This document shows positions 43,579-52,733 of a DNA stretch of 64,000 nt, in pieces. The translations under genes were made by a program, and so were the position numbers. The DNA lies in assembly GCF_001612685.1 (NCBI RefSeq), contig NZ_BDAY01000047.1, positions 1-64,000 on the forward strand, given 5' to 3'. Numbering within the stretch: the stretch's first letter is position 1; the number at the start of each line of letters is the position of its first letter. Source of the stretch: Nocardia altamirensis NBRC 108246 (GTDB lineage Bacteria; Actinomycetota; Actinomycetes; Mycobacteriales; Mycobacteriaceae). The notes under the pieces were generated by a model. It saw only the letters and a list, made by a program, of their open reading frames with translations. It was not told the DNA's origin and ran no database searches.

Positions 43579-45348
43579 GTGAGTTCCGACGGCCGTTCTA
43601 CGGTGCGATTATTCGACTTGGCCAAACACCTTCCCGCGATGGCGCTCGATGGTCCGGGAATGCTCCGCAATGCGCCAGGTCTGCTGGTCAAGCCGGACGA
43701 CAGGTCGTCGGTCGGGCGCTACTTCCAGCGGGCCGCGCACAAGTATCCGAACCGTCCGTTCCTGCGCTTCGAAGGCACCGTCTACAGCTATGGCGAGGCC
43801 AATGCCGAGGTGAACAAGTACGCGCGCGTGCTCGACCGGCGCGGTGTGCGCCGCGGCCACGTGGTCGGCGTGCTGATGACCAACCGGCCCGAAACCTTGT
43901 TCGTGGTACTGGCTTCGGTGAAACTCGGCGCGACCGTCGGCCTGCTCAACCATCATCAGCGGGACCAGGTGCTCGCACACAGCATCGGTCTGTTGCAGAG
44001 CGTGCTCAACGTCGTCGGCGAGGAGTGCAAGGAGGCGCTGGACTCACTGCCTGGGCCACTGCCGAATGTGTTGTCCAGCAGCGATCTCCACGCCGCGGCG
44101 CAGGGCGAGGAAGACACCGATCCGCCGATCTGCGCGGACATCAGGGCCAAGGAGCGGGCCTTCTTGATCTTCACCTCGGGCACCACCGGCCTGCCGAAGG
44201 CCAGCGTGATGTCGCACCTGCGCTGGACCAAGAGCATGGTCGGGCTCGGTGGGCTCGGTATTCGCCTGCGTACCAACGACACTCTGTACTGCTGCCTGCC
44301 GCTCTATCACAACAACGCGCTGACGGTCGCGCTGTCGTCGGTGCTCTGCTCCGGCGCGACACTCGCGCTCGGCAGGCAGTTCTCGGTGTCCCGGTTCTGG
44401 GACGAGGTCATCCGCGAGGAAGCGACGGCGTTCATCTATATCGGTGAGCTGTGCCGCTACCTGCTCACCCAGGACCCGAAGCCGACCGACCGGCAGCACA
44501 AGGTCCGGCTCGCGGTCGGCAACGGCCTGCGCCCGGAACTCTGGGATGCGTTCAAGCAGCGCTTCGGCATTCGGCGCATTGTCGAGTTCTACGGCGCGAG
44601 CGAGGCCAATATCGCCTTCGTCAACGCGTTCAGCGTCGATCGCACCGCCGGGTTCGGCCCGCTGCCGTATGCGGTGGTCGAGTACGACGAAGAGACCGGA
44701 AAAGCCAAGCGGGACAGCAAAGGACGGCTGCGCAAGGTGCGTACCGGCGGCGTCGGGCTGCTGCTGTCCAAGGTCACCGGCCGCTCGCCGTTCGACGGCT
44801 ACACCGACAAGGCCGCCTCCGAGGCCAAGTTGGTCCGCGACGGCTTCACCGACGGCGATGTCTGGTTCGACACCGGCGATCTGGTCCGTGATCAGGGCTG
44901 GCATCACATCGCGTTCGTGGACCGGCTCGGCGACACCTTCCGCTGGAAGGGCGAGAACGTGGCGACCACCGAGGTCGAGGGCGCGCTGACCCAGTCCGAC
45001 GCCATCGACCAGGCCGTGGTCTACGGCGTCGACCTCCCCGGCGCCGACGGCAAGGCGGGCATGGCCGCGCTGACGCTGCATCACGATGCGGTGTTCGACG
45101 GCCGCGCGCTCGCCGCGCTGGTCTATCAGCGGCTGCCCGCGTACGCCGTGCCGCTGTTCCTCCGGGTCGTCCCGGAACTGGAGCACACCTCCACCTTCAA
45201 GAGCCGCAAGGTCGACCTGCGCAAGCAGGGCTACAGTCCGGACCCGCACAGCACCCTCTACGTGCTCTCCGGCCGCGCAAACGGCTACATCCCCGCCTAC
45301 TCCACCTATCCCGAGGACGTCGCCGCAGGCCGCGCGCCCCGGAACTGA
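43579..45348 (+). CDS. fadD6: Long-chain acyl-CoA synthetase FadD6
   Basis: 589 residues from GTG 43579, which has GAGGAG nine bases upstream; GTG 43546 (600 residues) overlaps the LOG stop and is an alternative. The ANL motif is IFTSGTTGLPKASVMSH, and further signatures are VEFYGASEANIAFVN, WFDTGDLVRDQGWHHIAFVDRLGDTFRWKGENVATTEVEGAL and FKSRKVDLRKQGY. This is the fatty-acid transport protein type. It probably activates imported long-chain fatty acids. FolP2 and gpgS follow. Confidence 0.9.
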   Translation: MSSDGRSTVRLFDLAKHLPAMALDGPGMLRNAPGLLVKPDDRSSVGRYFQRAAHKYPNRPFLRFEGTVYSYGEANAEVNKYARVLDRRGVRRGHVVGVLMTNRPETLFVVLASVKLGATVGLLNHHQRDQVLAHSIGLLQSVLNVVGEECKEALDSLPGPLPNVLSSSDLHAAAQGEEDTDPPICADIRAKERAFLIFTSGTTGLPKASVMSHLRWTKSMVGLGGLGIRLRTNDTLYCCLPLYHNNALTVALSSVLCSGATLALGRQFSVSRFWDEVIREEATAFIYIGELCRYLLTQDPKPTDRQHKVRLAVGNGLRPELWDAFKQRFGIRRIVEFYGASEANIAFVNAFSVDRTAGFGPLPYAVVEYDEETGKAKRDSKGRLRKVRTGGVGLLLSKVTGRSPFDGYTDKAASEAKLVRDGFTDGDVWFDTGDLVRDQGWHHIAFVDRLGDTFRWKGENVATTEVEGALTQSDAIDQAVVYGVDLPGADGKAGMAALTLHHDAVFDGRALAALVYQRLPAYAVPLFLRVVPELEHTSTFKSRKVDLRKQGYSPDPHSTLYVLSGRANGYIPAYSTYPEDVAAGRAPRN

Positions 45349-45477
45349 GCCGACGCACGCCCCGTCGGCCGTGCCATTCGTGAGGTCCGTAACCAGTGCG
45401 GATCCCGAGAACGGGTGCGAATCAGGCGACAAGGCTGCACCTGGGGACACAGATACATGACTCGGTACAGTCAGAGG

Positions 45478-46362
45478 ATGTTCAGCACTGCCGGTTTGCC
45501 GCTTCCTACTTTGTGTGGCAAGCCGGTGGCGACGGATCGAGCGCTGGTCATGGCCATCGTGAATCGCACTCCCGACTCGTTCTACGACAAAGGGGCCACC
45601 TTCACCGATGCCGCGGCGATGGACGCCGTCGTGCGGGCGGTGGACGAAGGCGCCGATCTGGTCGATGTGGGCGGCGTGAAGGCGGGTCCTGGTGCGCTGG
45701 TCGATGCCGAGGAAGAGGCGCGGCGGGTGATCCCGTTCGTCGCTGCCATCCGCGCGAAGTATCCGGAGCTATTGATCAGCATCGACACCTGGCGGGCCGA
45801 CGTAGCGCAGGCCGCGGTCCGCGAGGGCGCCGATCTGATCAACGACACCTGGGCGGGCGCCGACCCGGACCTGGTTCGGGTAGCGGCCGAGCACGGTGTC
45901 GGAATCGTGTGCAGCCACACCGGCGGACTGGTGCCGCGCACCCGCCCGCACCGGGTTCGGTACGCCGATGTGGTGGCCGAGGTGACCGATACCTTGGTGC
46001 ACGCTGCCGAAAACGCGGCCGCCGCCGGCGTGCGCGCGGATTCGATTCTGATCGATCCGACCCATGATTTCGGCAAGAACACTTATCACGGTCTCGAGTT
46101 ATTGCGTGGAGTGGACGTTCTTGTAAAAACCGGGTGGCCTGTCCTGATGGCACTGAGCAACAAGGACTTTATCGGGGAGACTCTAGGTGTCGATCTTTCC
46201 GAACGATTGGAGGGCACATTGGCAGCAACCGCATGGTCGGCGGCCGCAGGCGCACGTGTCTTCCGGGTCCACGAGGTCGCCGAGACCCGGCGCGTCGTGG
46301 ACATGATCGCCGCGATCCAGGGCATCCGGCCCCCAGTACGCACCCTGCGAGGTTTGGTATGA
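45478..46362 (+). CDS. folP2: FolP2, dihydropteroate-synthase-like paralog
   Basis: 294 residues from ATG 45478 (ATG 45457 also possible). The DHPS barrel is visible in MAIVNRTPDSFYDKGATFTD and the HTG/TGWPVLMAL loops. Two catalytic loops are changed: the usual VGGESTRPGA is VGGVKAGPGA and the usual GxSRKSFIG is ALSNKDFIGE. FolP2 of M. leprae was reported not to replace DHPS. The ATGA overlap with gpgS suggests a tie to glucosylglycerate metabolism. True substrate unknown. Confidence 0.88.
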   Translation: MFSTAGLPLPTLCGKPVATDRALVMAIVNRTPDSFYDKGATFTDAAAMDAVVRAVDEGADLVDVGGVKAGPGALVDAEEEARRVIPFVAAIRAKYPELLISIDTWRADVAQAAVREGADLINDTWAGADPDLVRVAAEHGVGIVCSHTGGLVPRTRPHRVRYADVVAEVTDTLVHAAENAAAAGVRADSILIDPTHDFGKNTYHGLELLRGVDVLVKTGWPVLMALSNKDFIGETLGVDLSERLEGTLAATAWSAAAGARVFRVHEVAETRRVVDMIAAIQGIRPPVRTLRGLV

Positions 46363-47312
46363 ACTTCCACCACCCCCACAGCCGTGAATACCGCCCCGAC
46401 TGGGCGACGACAAACACCTGGGATACCCCGAACTGGTCGGTCGACGAGCTCGTCGCCGCCAAGGACGGTCGCACCGTTTCCGTGGTGCTGCCCGCATTGA
46501 ACGAAGAAGACACTGTCGCCGACGTGGTGGCCAGCATTCGGCCGCTGCTCGGCACCCTCGTCGACGAGCTGATCGTGCTCGATTCCGGCTCGACCGACGC
46601 CACCGCCGAACGGGCCGCGGCCGCAGGCGCCGAGGTGATCAGCCGTGAACAGGCGGTGCCCGAGCTGGACCCGGTGCCAGGCAAGGGCGAGGTGCTGTGG
46701 CGCTCGCTGGCCGTGGCAGGCGGCGACCTGATCGCGTTCGTCGATTCCGATCTCATCGACCCGGATCCGCAGTTCGTGCCGCGACTGCTCGGCCCGCTGC
46801 TCACCGTCGACGACATGCAGCTGGTCAAGGCCTACTACCGCAGGCCACTGCGGCAGGGCGGCGCGGTGGACGCGCACGGCGGTGGCCGGGTCACCGAGTT
46901 GGTCGCCCGCCCGCTGCTCGCCGCGTTGCGTCCCGAGCTGTCCCAGGTGCTGCAGCCGCTGGGCGGCGAGTACGCGGGCACCAGGGAGCTGCTCACCTCG
47001 GTGCCGTTCGCCCCCGGCTATGGCGTGGAGATCGGGCTGCTGCTCGACACCTATGACCAGCTCGGCTTGTCCGCGATCGGGCAGGTCAACCTGGGCGTGC
47101 GTGCGCACCGTAACCGCCCGCTCGCCGATCTCGGCGTGATGAGCAGGCAGATCCTCGGCACGGCGCTCGGCCGTAGCGGCGTGCAGGACTCCGGCGCGGC
47201 GCTCACCCAGTTCCCGCTGATCGGCGACGCCTTCACCGCGCACAGCACCGAGGTGTCGCTGGCCGATCGGCCGCCGATGAATACGCTGCGCCCGGCATGG
47301 GCGGCGGCCTGA
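46359..47312 (+). CDS. gpgS: Glucosyl-3-phosphoglycerate synthase GpgS
   Basis: 317 residues, GT81. VVLPALNEEDTVADVV opens the GT-A fold, the DxD-like motif is AFVDSDLIDPDP, and GYGVEIGLLLDTYDQ is conserved near the active site. It transfers glucose from an NDP-glucose to 3-phosphoglycerate, the first step of methylglucose lipopolysaccharide. ATG overlaps the folP2 stop by four bases. Confidence 0.94.
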   Translation: MNFHHPHSREYRPDWATTNTWDTPNWSVDELVAAKDGRTVSVVLPALNEEDTVADVVASIRPLLGTLVDELIVLDSGSTDATAERAAAAGAEVISREQAVPELDPVPGKGEVLWRSLAVAGGDLIAFVDSDLIDPDPQFVPRLLGPLLTVDDMQLVKAYYRRPLRQGGAVDAHGGGRVTELVARPLLAALRPELSQVLQPLGGEYAGTRELLTSVPFAPGYGVEIGLLLDTYDQLGLSAIGQVNLGVRAHRNRPLADLGVMSRQILGTALGRSGVQDSGAALTQFPLIGDAFTAHSTEVSLADRPPMNTLRPAWAAA

Positions 47313-47324
47313 GCCGTAGCTGAT

Positions 47325-47361
47325 CCGCGAACCCGGGTGCCGCTGGCGCCCGGGTTCGCGG
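47325..47361. terminator. gpgS terminator hairpin
   Basis: Thirteen-bp perfect arms CCGCGAACCCGGG / CCCGGGTTCGCGG, with TGCC/GGCG inside (one G.T pair) around GCT, starting 13 bases past the gpgS stop. Confidence 0.8.
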
Positions 47362-47526
47362 CATTCGGCATCGAATTCGGCGGCCCGCCAAAGGATGCGA
47401 TCCGCACATCATTAGTTGTCCTGCGAGTTTGCTGACTGGACGCTAGTGTGGAGGCGAGTCTTAGTTTCGAATTCTGTACGTCGAGATGTCGCTACCGCTG
47501 CGCACTCATGAGCAGGAGATACGTCT

Positions 47527-48060
47527 ATGACTATTGGTGAGCTTCCCAAGCAGGACACGCGGCAACCGGAGTTTGCCGGTCCGGATTACACCCTGGCGAC
47601 GTTGCGCGTGAACGGTCACGTATTTCCGGTGGCATTGTCACCCCGGGTCAGCCTGCTCGACGCCCTTCGCGAATACCTGCGCCTCACCGGCACCAAGAAG
47701 GGCTGCGACCAGGGTGCGTGCGGCGCGTGCACCGTGTGGGTCGACGGCAAGCGTGAATTGTCCTGTCTCACCTTGGCATTGAGCGCCGAAGGACGCGAGA
47801 TCACCACGATCGAGGGCGTGGCCAGCGGCGAGGAACTGCATCCGGTGCAGCGCGCCTTCATCAGTTGCGACGGCTTCCAATGCGGGTATTGCACACCGGG
47901 ACAGATCATGTCGGCGATCAAATGCATCGAAGAGGGACACACCGGCAGCGACGCGGAGATCGCCGAATGGATGAGCGGCAATATCTGCCGCTGCGCCGCC
48001 TACCAGAACATCAGGGACGCGATAAAGGCCGCCAGCGCCGAGATGGGGGAAAACCGATGA
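47527..48060 (+). CDS. Aldehyde/xanthine dehydrogenase-family [2Fe-2S] subunit (PaoA/YagT type)
   Basis: 177 residues. The first [2Fe-2S] set is KKGCDQGACGACTV with the fourth Cys in LSCLTL. The second is GFQCGYCTPGQI plus NICRCAAYQNI. No Tat signal is visible, unlike E. coli PaoA, so it is probably cytosolic. First gene of a coupled three-gene operon. Confidence 0.92.
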   Translation: MTIGELPKQDTRQPEFAGPDYTLATLRVNGHVFPVALSPRVSLLDALREYLRLTGTKKGCDQGACGACTVWVDGKRELSCLTLALSAEGREITTIEGVASGEELHPVQRAFISCDGFQCGYCTPGQIMSAIKCIEEGHTGSDAEIAEWMSGNICRCAAYQNIRDAIKAASAEMGENR

Positions 48061-49067
48061 AGCCCATCGCGTTTGCCCGCGCGGAGACGGTGGACGAGGC
48101 GCTCGCGGCGGTGACCGCGCGCCCGAACACCGTATTCCTGGCCGGCGGCACCACATTGGTGGACATGCTGCGCATCGGCGCGATGGAACCGGACAACGTC
48201 GTCGACATCAACCGGCTCCCGCTCACCGATCTGGAACACCTGCCGGACGGCGGACTGCGGATCGGGGCACTGGTCAGGATGAGCGAGGTGGCCGCCGATC
48301 CCGGTGTCGTCGAACGGTTTCCGTTCCTGTCCATGGCGCTGTGGAAGGGCGCGTCCGCGCAGATCCGCAATATGGCATCGATGGGCGGCAACCTGATGCA
48401 GCGCGTGCGCTGCCCACAATTCCGGGATATCGCGTTCGCGTGCAACAAGCGCGATCCTGGCAGCGGGTGTGGTGCGCAGGAGGGACTACATCGCGGCAAC
48501 GCCGTGCTCGGCACCAGCGAGCACTGCTTCGCCATGCACCCCTCCGACGTGGCGATCCCGCTGACCGCGCTCGACGCCGTTGTGCATGTGCAGGGTCCGC
48601 GCGGCACCAGGGCCATCGCCTTCGACGACTTCTTCCTGCTGCCCCGTGACACGCCGCAGCGCGAACATCCGATCACCGCCGACGAGCTCATCGTCCGAAT
48701 CGACGTGCCGCCGTTGCCGTTCGGAGTGCACTCGCACTATCTGAAGGTGCGCGACCGTGAATCCTATGAGTTCGCCGCCGCGTCCGCCGCGGTGGCGCTC
48801 GACGTGGTGGACGGTGTGGTGCGCGATGTCCGCATCGGCCTCGGCGGGGTAGCGACCAAACCGTGGCGAGCCAGGATGGCCGAGGCGGTGCTGCTCGGCA
48901 AGCCCCCGACGAAGGAGAACTTCGCGGTGGCCGCCGCCACCGAGCTCGCGCCCGCCGACGGCAGTCACCTGATGAACACCTTCAAAATCGAACTGGCACA
49001 ACGAACCATGGTGCGCACCCTGGAGACGGTGACGGCGAAGATCGCGCGGCGGGCTGGTCGGAAATGA
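48057..49067 (+). CDS. Aldehyde/xanthine dehydrogenase-family FAD subunit (PaoB/YagS type, extra [4Fe-4S])
   Basis: 336 residues from ATG 48057 (ATGA overlap). FAD-binding motif is FLAGGTTLVDMLRIG and MGGNLMQRVRCPQFRD. The Cys series RCPQFRDIAFACNKRDPGSGC plus EHC matches the insert that holds the extra [4Fe-4S] cluster in PaoB. This favours PaoABC over ordinary xanthine dehydrogenase. Confidence 0.9.
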   Translation: MKPIAFARAETVDEALAAVTARPNTVFLAGGTTLVDMLRIGAMEPDNVVDINRLPLTDLEHLPDGGLRIGALVRMSEVAADPGVVERFPFLSMALWKGASAQIRNMASMGGNLMQRVRCPQFRDIAFACNKRDPGSGCGAQEGLHRGNAVLGTSEHCFAMHPSDVAIPLTALDAVVHVQGPRGTRAIAFDDFFLLPRDTPQREHPITADELIVRIDVPPLPFGVHSHYLKVRDRESYEFAAASAAVALDVVDGVVRDVRIGLGGVATKPWRARMAEAVLLGKPPTKENFAVAAATELAPADGSHLMNTFKIELAQRTMVRTLETVTAKIARRAGRK

Positions 49068-51307
49068 GTGCGCCCACCGCGCCGAAGTTGATCGGCCAGG
49101 GCCTCGACCGCATCGACGGGCACGCCAAGGTGACCGGCGCGGCCAGGTACACTGCGGAGATCCCGATGCCCAACGCGGCATACGGTGTCCTCGTCGGCGC
49201 CGAGATCGGCAGCGGCACACTGACATCCCTCGACGTTGCGGCGGCCATGCGATCCGGCGCGGTTGCCGTGTTCACCCACGAGAACCTGCCGCGGGTCGCG
49301 TCGGTGCCGCTGTTGCCGTCCATGTTCGGGCAGGCGGCGCCGGGCCAGACTTTCTTTCCCATGCAGGACACCACGATCCACTACTTCGGGCAGCCGATCG
49401 CCGTCGTCGTCGCGGACACCTTCGAGATCGCCCAGGAGGCGGCCCGGCTGGTCGAGGCCACCTACGAGGCGAAGCAGCCGCTGGTGCGACTGGACGACGG
49501 ACGCGATCAGCAGTACCCGCCCGACCGCATCTTCGCGGGCATGATCCCGGCGTCCCAGTCGCGCGGCGACTTCCCGCGTGCGGCGGCGGCCGCCGCACAT
49601 ACCGTCGACGCCACCTTCCGATTCGCCGCCAATCACCACAATCCGATCGAATGCTCGGTCACCGCCGCGATGTGGAACGGGGACTCGGTCACCGTCTACG
49701 ACGCCACCCAGGGCATTGTGGCCAGCCAGCTGACCATCGCCGCGTACCTCGGCATCTCGCCGAGCAAGGTGCGGGTGGTCACCGATTATGTCGGCGGCGG
49801 CTTCGGCGCCAAGGCCATGATGTGGCCGCATGTCACGCTGGCCCCGCTGATCGCACGGGAGCTCGGCAGGCCGCTGCGGGTGATCCTGAACCGTGAGCAG
49901 ATGTTCTACGGCACCGGGTTACGCGAAGAGCAGGAGCAGCGCGTCACCCTGGTCTGCGACGCCGACGGCCGATTCACCGGGCTGCGGCACCACAAGCTTT
50001 CCGTCACTTCACCTTTCGACGATTGGGCGGAGCCGTCGCTGGAGGTGGCGAGCAAGGCGTACGGAATTCCGCACTGGGAGGGCCGGTATCGGCTCATCAA
50101 AGGCAACACGATGACGCCGACGTTCATGCGCGGGCCCGGCGAGGCCTCCGGCATGATCGCGCTGGAATGCGCGATCGACGAGCTCGCCGCCCAACTCGGT
50201 GCTGACCCGGTGCAGCTGCGCTTGCGCAATCACGCCGCCGTCGACCCGGAGAGCGGAAATCCGTGGAGCTCAGACGGTTACCCCGAATGCCTGCGGCTCG
50301 CGGCCGAGCGCTTCGGCTGGGACGGCACCGATCGGACACCCGGCTCGCGCACCGATGGCGACTGGCTGATCGGCTGGGGCGTCGGCACCGCGGGCTACCC
50401 GGTGTACGAACCGGGGCAGCCGCAGCGCGCACACGCCAGGCTGCGTTCGGACGGCTCCCTGGTCGTCCAGGCGGGCACCCAGGAGTTCGGCACCGGGGTG
50501 GCGACCGCGATGTCGCAGGTCGCCTGCGACGCCATGGGCATGCCGTTCGACCGCATCCGCTTCGAGATCGGCAACACCGACTACCCGAACATCGCGGCCA
50601 CCGTCGGCTCCATCGGCGCAAGCGCGGTCAGCTCCGCGGTGCACACCACCTGCACCAAACTGCTCGCCAAGCTGATCGACATCGCGGTCGCCGACATCGA
50701 CTCGCCGTTGCGCGGTCGCACGCCGGACGAGATCGAAGGAGTGGACGGCCGCCTGCGGTTGATCGCGGACCCCTCGGTCGCCGACGCCTACGCGGATATC
50801 CTTGCGCGCAACCAGCTCTCGGACATCGAGACCACCGGCAGCTGGCGCCCCGCCGCCGAACCCGCGCCCTACGGCAAGATGAGCTTCGGCGCGCAATTCG
50901 CCGAGGTCGCGGTGGATCCGGAGCTCGGCTTGATCCGGGTGCGCCGGATGGTCGGCGCCTTCGCTCCCGGCCGGGTGCTCAACGTCAAGCTGGCGCGCAG
51001 CCAAGTGCTCGGCGGCATGAATTGGGGCCTGTCCCAAGCGCTCATGGAGGGCAGCATCCCCGACGCCCGCGACGGTCGCTGGGCCAACGCCTCGCTGCTG
51101 GAGTACCTCCTTCCGGTCAACGCCGACGCCCCCGAGGTGGACATCTCCTTCGTCGAAGTCGAGGACCCGATCGTGAACCCGTTGGGCGTCAAGGGCATCG
51201 GCGAGCTCGGCATGGTCGGTGCCGCTGCGGCCATCGTCAACGCCGTCCATCACGCCACCGGCCTGCGCCTGCGTGACATCCCGCTTCGCCTGGAACACCT
51301 GCTCTGA
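49064..51307 (+). CDS. Aldehyde/xanthine dehydrogenase-family molybdenum subunit (PaoC/YagR type)
   Basis: 747 residues from ATG 49064 (ATGA overlap). Molybdopterin-binding regions are YVGGGFGAKAMMWPHV, MRGPGEASGMIALECAID and GTQEFGTGVATAMSQVACDAMG. The active-site Glu is in LGVKGIGELGMVGAAAA. With the FAD subunit's extra cluster I predict an aldehyde oxidoreductase. XdhC, which inserts and sulfurates the cofactor, is encoded next on the opposite strand. Confidence 0.92.
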   Translation: MSAPTAPKLIGQGLDRIDGHAKVTGAARYTAEIPMPNAAYGVLVGAEIGSGTLTSLDVAAAMRSGAVAVFTHENLPRVASVPLLPSMFGQAAPGQTFFPMQDTTIHYFGQPIAVVVADTFEIAQEAARLVEATYEAKQPLVRLDDGRDQQYPPDRIFAGMIPASQSRGDFPRAAAAAAHTVDATFRFAANHHNPIECSVTAAMWNGDSVTVYDATQGIVASQLTIAAYLGISPSKVRVVTDYVGGGFGAKAMMWPHVTLAPLIARELGRPLRVILNREQMFYGTGLREEQEQRVTLVCDADGRFTGLRHHKLSVTSPFDDWAEPSLEVASKAYGIPHWEGRYRLIKGNTMTPTFMRGPGEASGMIALECAIDELAAQLGADPVQLRLRNHAAVDPESGNPWSSDGYPECLRLAAERFGWDGTDRTPGSRTDGDWLIGWGVGTAGYPVYEPGQPQRAHARLRSDGSLVVQAGTQEFGTGVATAMSQVACDAMGMPFDRIRFEIGNTDYPNIAATVGSIGASAVSSAVHTTCTKLLAKLIDIAVADIDSPLRGRTPDEIEGVDGRLRLIADPSVADAYADILARNQLSDIETTGSWRPAAEPAPYGKMSFGAQFAEVAVDPELGLIRVRRMVGAFAPGRVLNVKLARSQVLGGMNWGLSQALMEGSIPDARDGRWANASLLEYLLPVNADAPEVDISFVEVEDPIVNPLGVKGIGELGMVGAAAAIVNAVHHATGLRLRDIPLRLEHLL

Positions 51308-51310
51308 GAA

Positions 51311-52393
51311 CTAGTGGTGGATAGGGCCGTTCAGGCGTTCCAACGGCCGCGCGGATCCACCGCCACGCTCGGCGAGGATCTGCGCGGCGATCGAGATCGC
51401 GGTCTCGTCCGGCGTGCGCGCGTTGAGATCAAGCCCAAGTGGGCTTTTCAACCGCGCCAGCCTGCTCTCGGTGACCCCGGCCGCGCGTAGTCGTTCGGTG
51501 CGCTCGGCATGGGTGCGGCGGGACCCGAGCGCGCCGACGAACGCGATGTCGTCGATGCTCAACGCGGCAGCGATCATCGGCACGTCGAATTTGGTGTCGT
51601 GGGTGAGCACACAGACCACCGTGCGCCCATCGATCCGGCCCGCCTCGTGCTCGGTGCGCAGGTACCGGTGCGGCCAGTCCACCACCACCTCGTGGGCGGA
51701 CGGGAATCGTGCTGCGGTGGCGAAGGTTTCGCGGGCATCGACCACGGTCACCCGATAGCCGAGCTGGCGGCCGGTGCGGCTGAGCGCACGGACGAAATCG
51801 TTCGCGCCTGCCAGGATCATCCGCGCAGGCGTCGCGAAGACGTGCACGAAGACGCGGGGCCGTGGGGAGCTGTCCGCCTCGCATTCGTCGGCCCCGACGA
51901 TGCCGCTGCGGCCCGCGTCGAGCAGCGCCCGCGCATCGCGGTCGACGCCGTGCCAGGCGTCGGTGGTGCCGGGCCGGATCAGCCGCCATTCCGCGGTGGT
52001 GTCAAGCCGGGTGGCCAGCGCGACCGGCTCGCCTGCCGCGATCCGCGCCTGCAGCGCCGTCAGCACGGCGAGTCGTTCCTTCGACACCGGTTCGACGAAG
52101 ACTTCGATCTCGCCGCCGCAGGTCAATCCCACCGCGAGACCGTCGCCGTCGGAATAGCCGAACCGGTCGGTCACCGCGTTGCCGGTGGCGAGCACCTGCC
52201 TGGCCGACTCCACCACCGCGGCCTCGACACAGCCACCGGACAGCGATCCGAAGACCGCACCGGAGCCGGTGACGATCATGGCCGCGCCGGCTTCGCGCGG
52301 GCCGGGACCTGTCGTATCGACGACCCGGGCCATGGCCACCGGTCCTCGACCAACGAGCTCGATGAGTTGCTCGAGCTTTGCGCGCATCAGCAC
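51311..52393 (-). CDS. xdhC: XdhC-family molybdenum cofactor maturation protein
   Basis: 360 residues. The XdhC_CoxI N-terminus has VFGSLSGGCVEAAVVESA, and the C-terminal Rossmann domain has RVFVHVFATPARMILAGANDFVRALSRTG, HDTKFDVP and FVGALGSRRTHAERTERLRAAG. It binds Moco and passes it to the Pao/Xdh subunit. It is convergent with the operon it should serve. Confidence 0.9.
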   Translation of the reverse strand: MLMRAKLEQLIELVGRGPVAMARVVDTTGPGPREAGAAMIVTGSGAVFGSLSGGCVEAAVVESARQVLATGNAVTDRFGYSDGDGLAVGLTCGGEIEVFVEPVSKERLAVLTALQARIAAGEPVALATRLDTTAEWRLIRPGTTDAWHGVDRDARALLDAGRSGIVGADECEADSSPRPRVFVHVFATPARMILAGANDFVRALSRTGRQLGYRVTVVDARETFATAARFPSAHEVVVDWPHRYLRTEHEAGRIDGRTVVCVLTHDTKFDVPMIAAALSIDDIAFVGALGSRRTHAERTERLRAAGVTESRLARLKSPLGLDLNARTPDETAISIAAQILAERGGGSARPLERLNGPIHH

Positions 52394-52486
52394 GGTTCCT
52401 CTCCCGAGCGGGGCTGGCCGAGAAACCTCGGCTGCTGCCAGCCTAGCTATTCGGAAGCTATTCGGCCGTGCGGCGGACCGGAGCGC

Positions 52487-52711
52487 TCAGGAGTCGCCGG
52501 ACTGCGCGCCGGCCGTTTCCCGCTGCGGGGCGACAAGGCGTTCCTGCGCCTCCTCGGCCAGCGGGGTCCGCTGCTCTTCGGCGAGTCGCGCTCGCACCGC
52601 GGCAACGGTCAGCTGGTTGTCCATCGCGTTCGGCCGCCGCCGGACGGCGCTGACCACGCCGAGCAGGCCGATGACCAGGACGGCGACGCCGATGATGATG
52701 AACGGGTCCAT
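52487..52711 (-). CDS. Small membrane protein, 74 aa
   Basis: ATG 52711 with GGAGG six bases upstream (GTG 52714 just before it). One N-terminal transmembrane helix, DPFIIIGVAVLVIGLLGVVSAV, is followed by a charged cytosolic or periplasmic tail rich in Ala, Glu and Arg. It follows the gene at 52734 by 22 bases, so the two are probably an operon. Function unknown. Confidence 0.65.
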   Translation of the reverse strand: MDPFIIIGVAVLVIGLLGVVSAVRRRPNAMDNQLTVAAVRARLAEEQRTPLAEEAQERLVAPQRETAGAQSGDS

Positions 52712-52733
52712 CACTGCCTCCTCGGGGAACTCA

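Noticed and set aside
47527..51307. Carbon monoxide dehydrogenase (CoxSML) for the molybdenum operon
   Set aside because: The FAD subunit carries the PaoB-type extra Cys cluster, and the CO-dehydrogenase active-site loop with its Cys was not seen in the large subunit.
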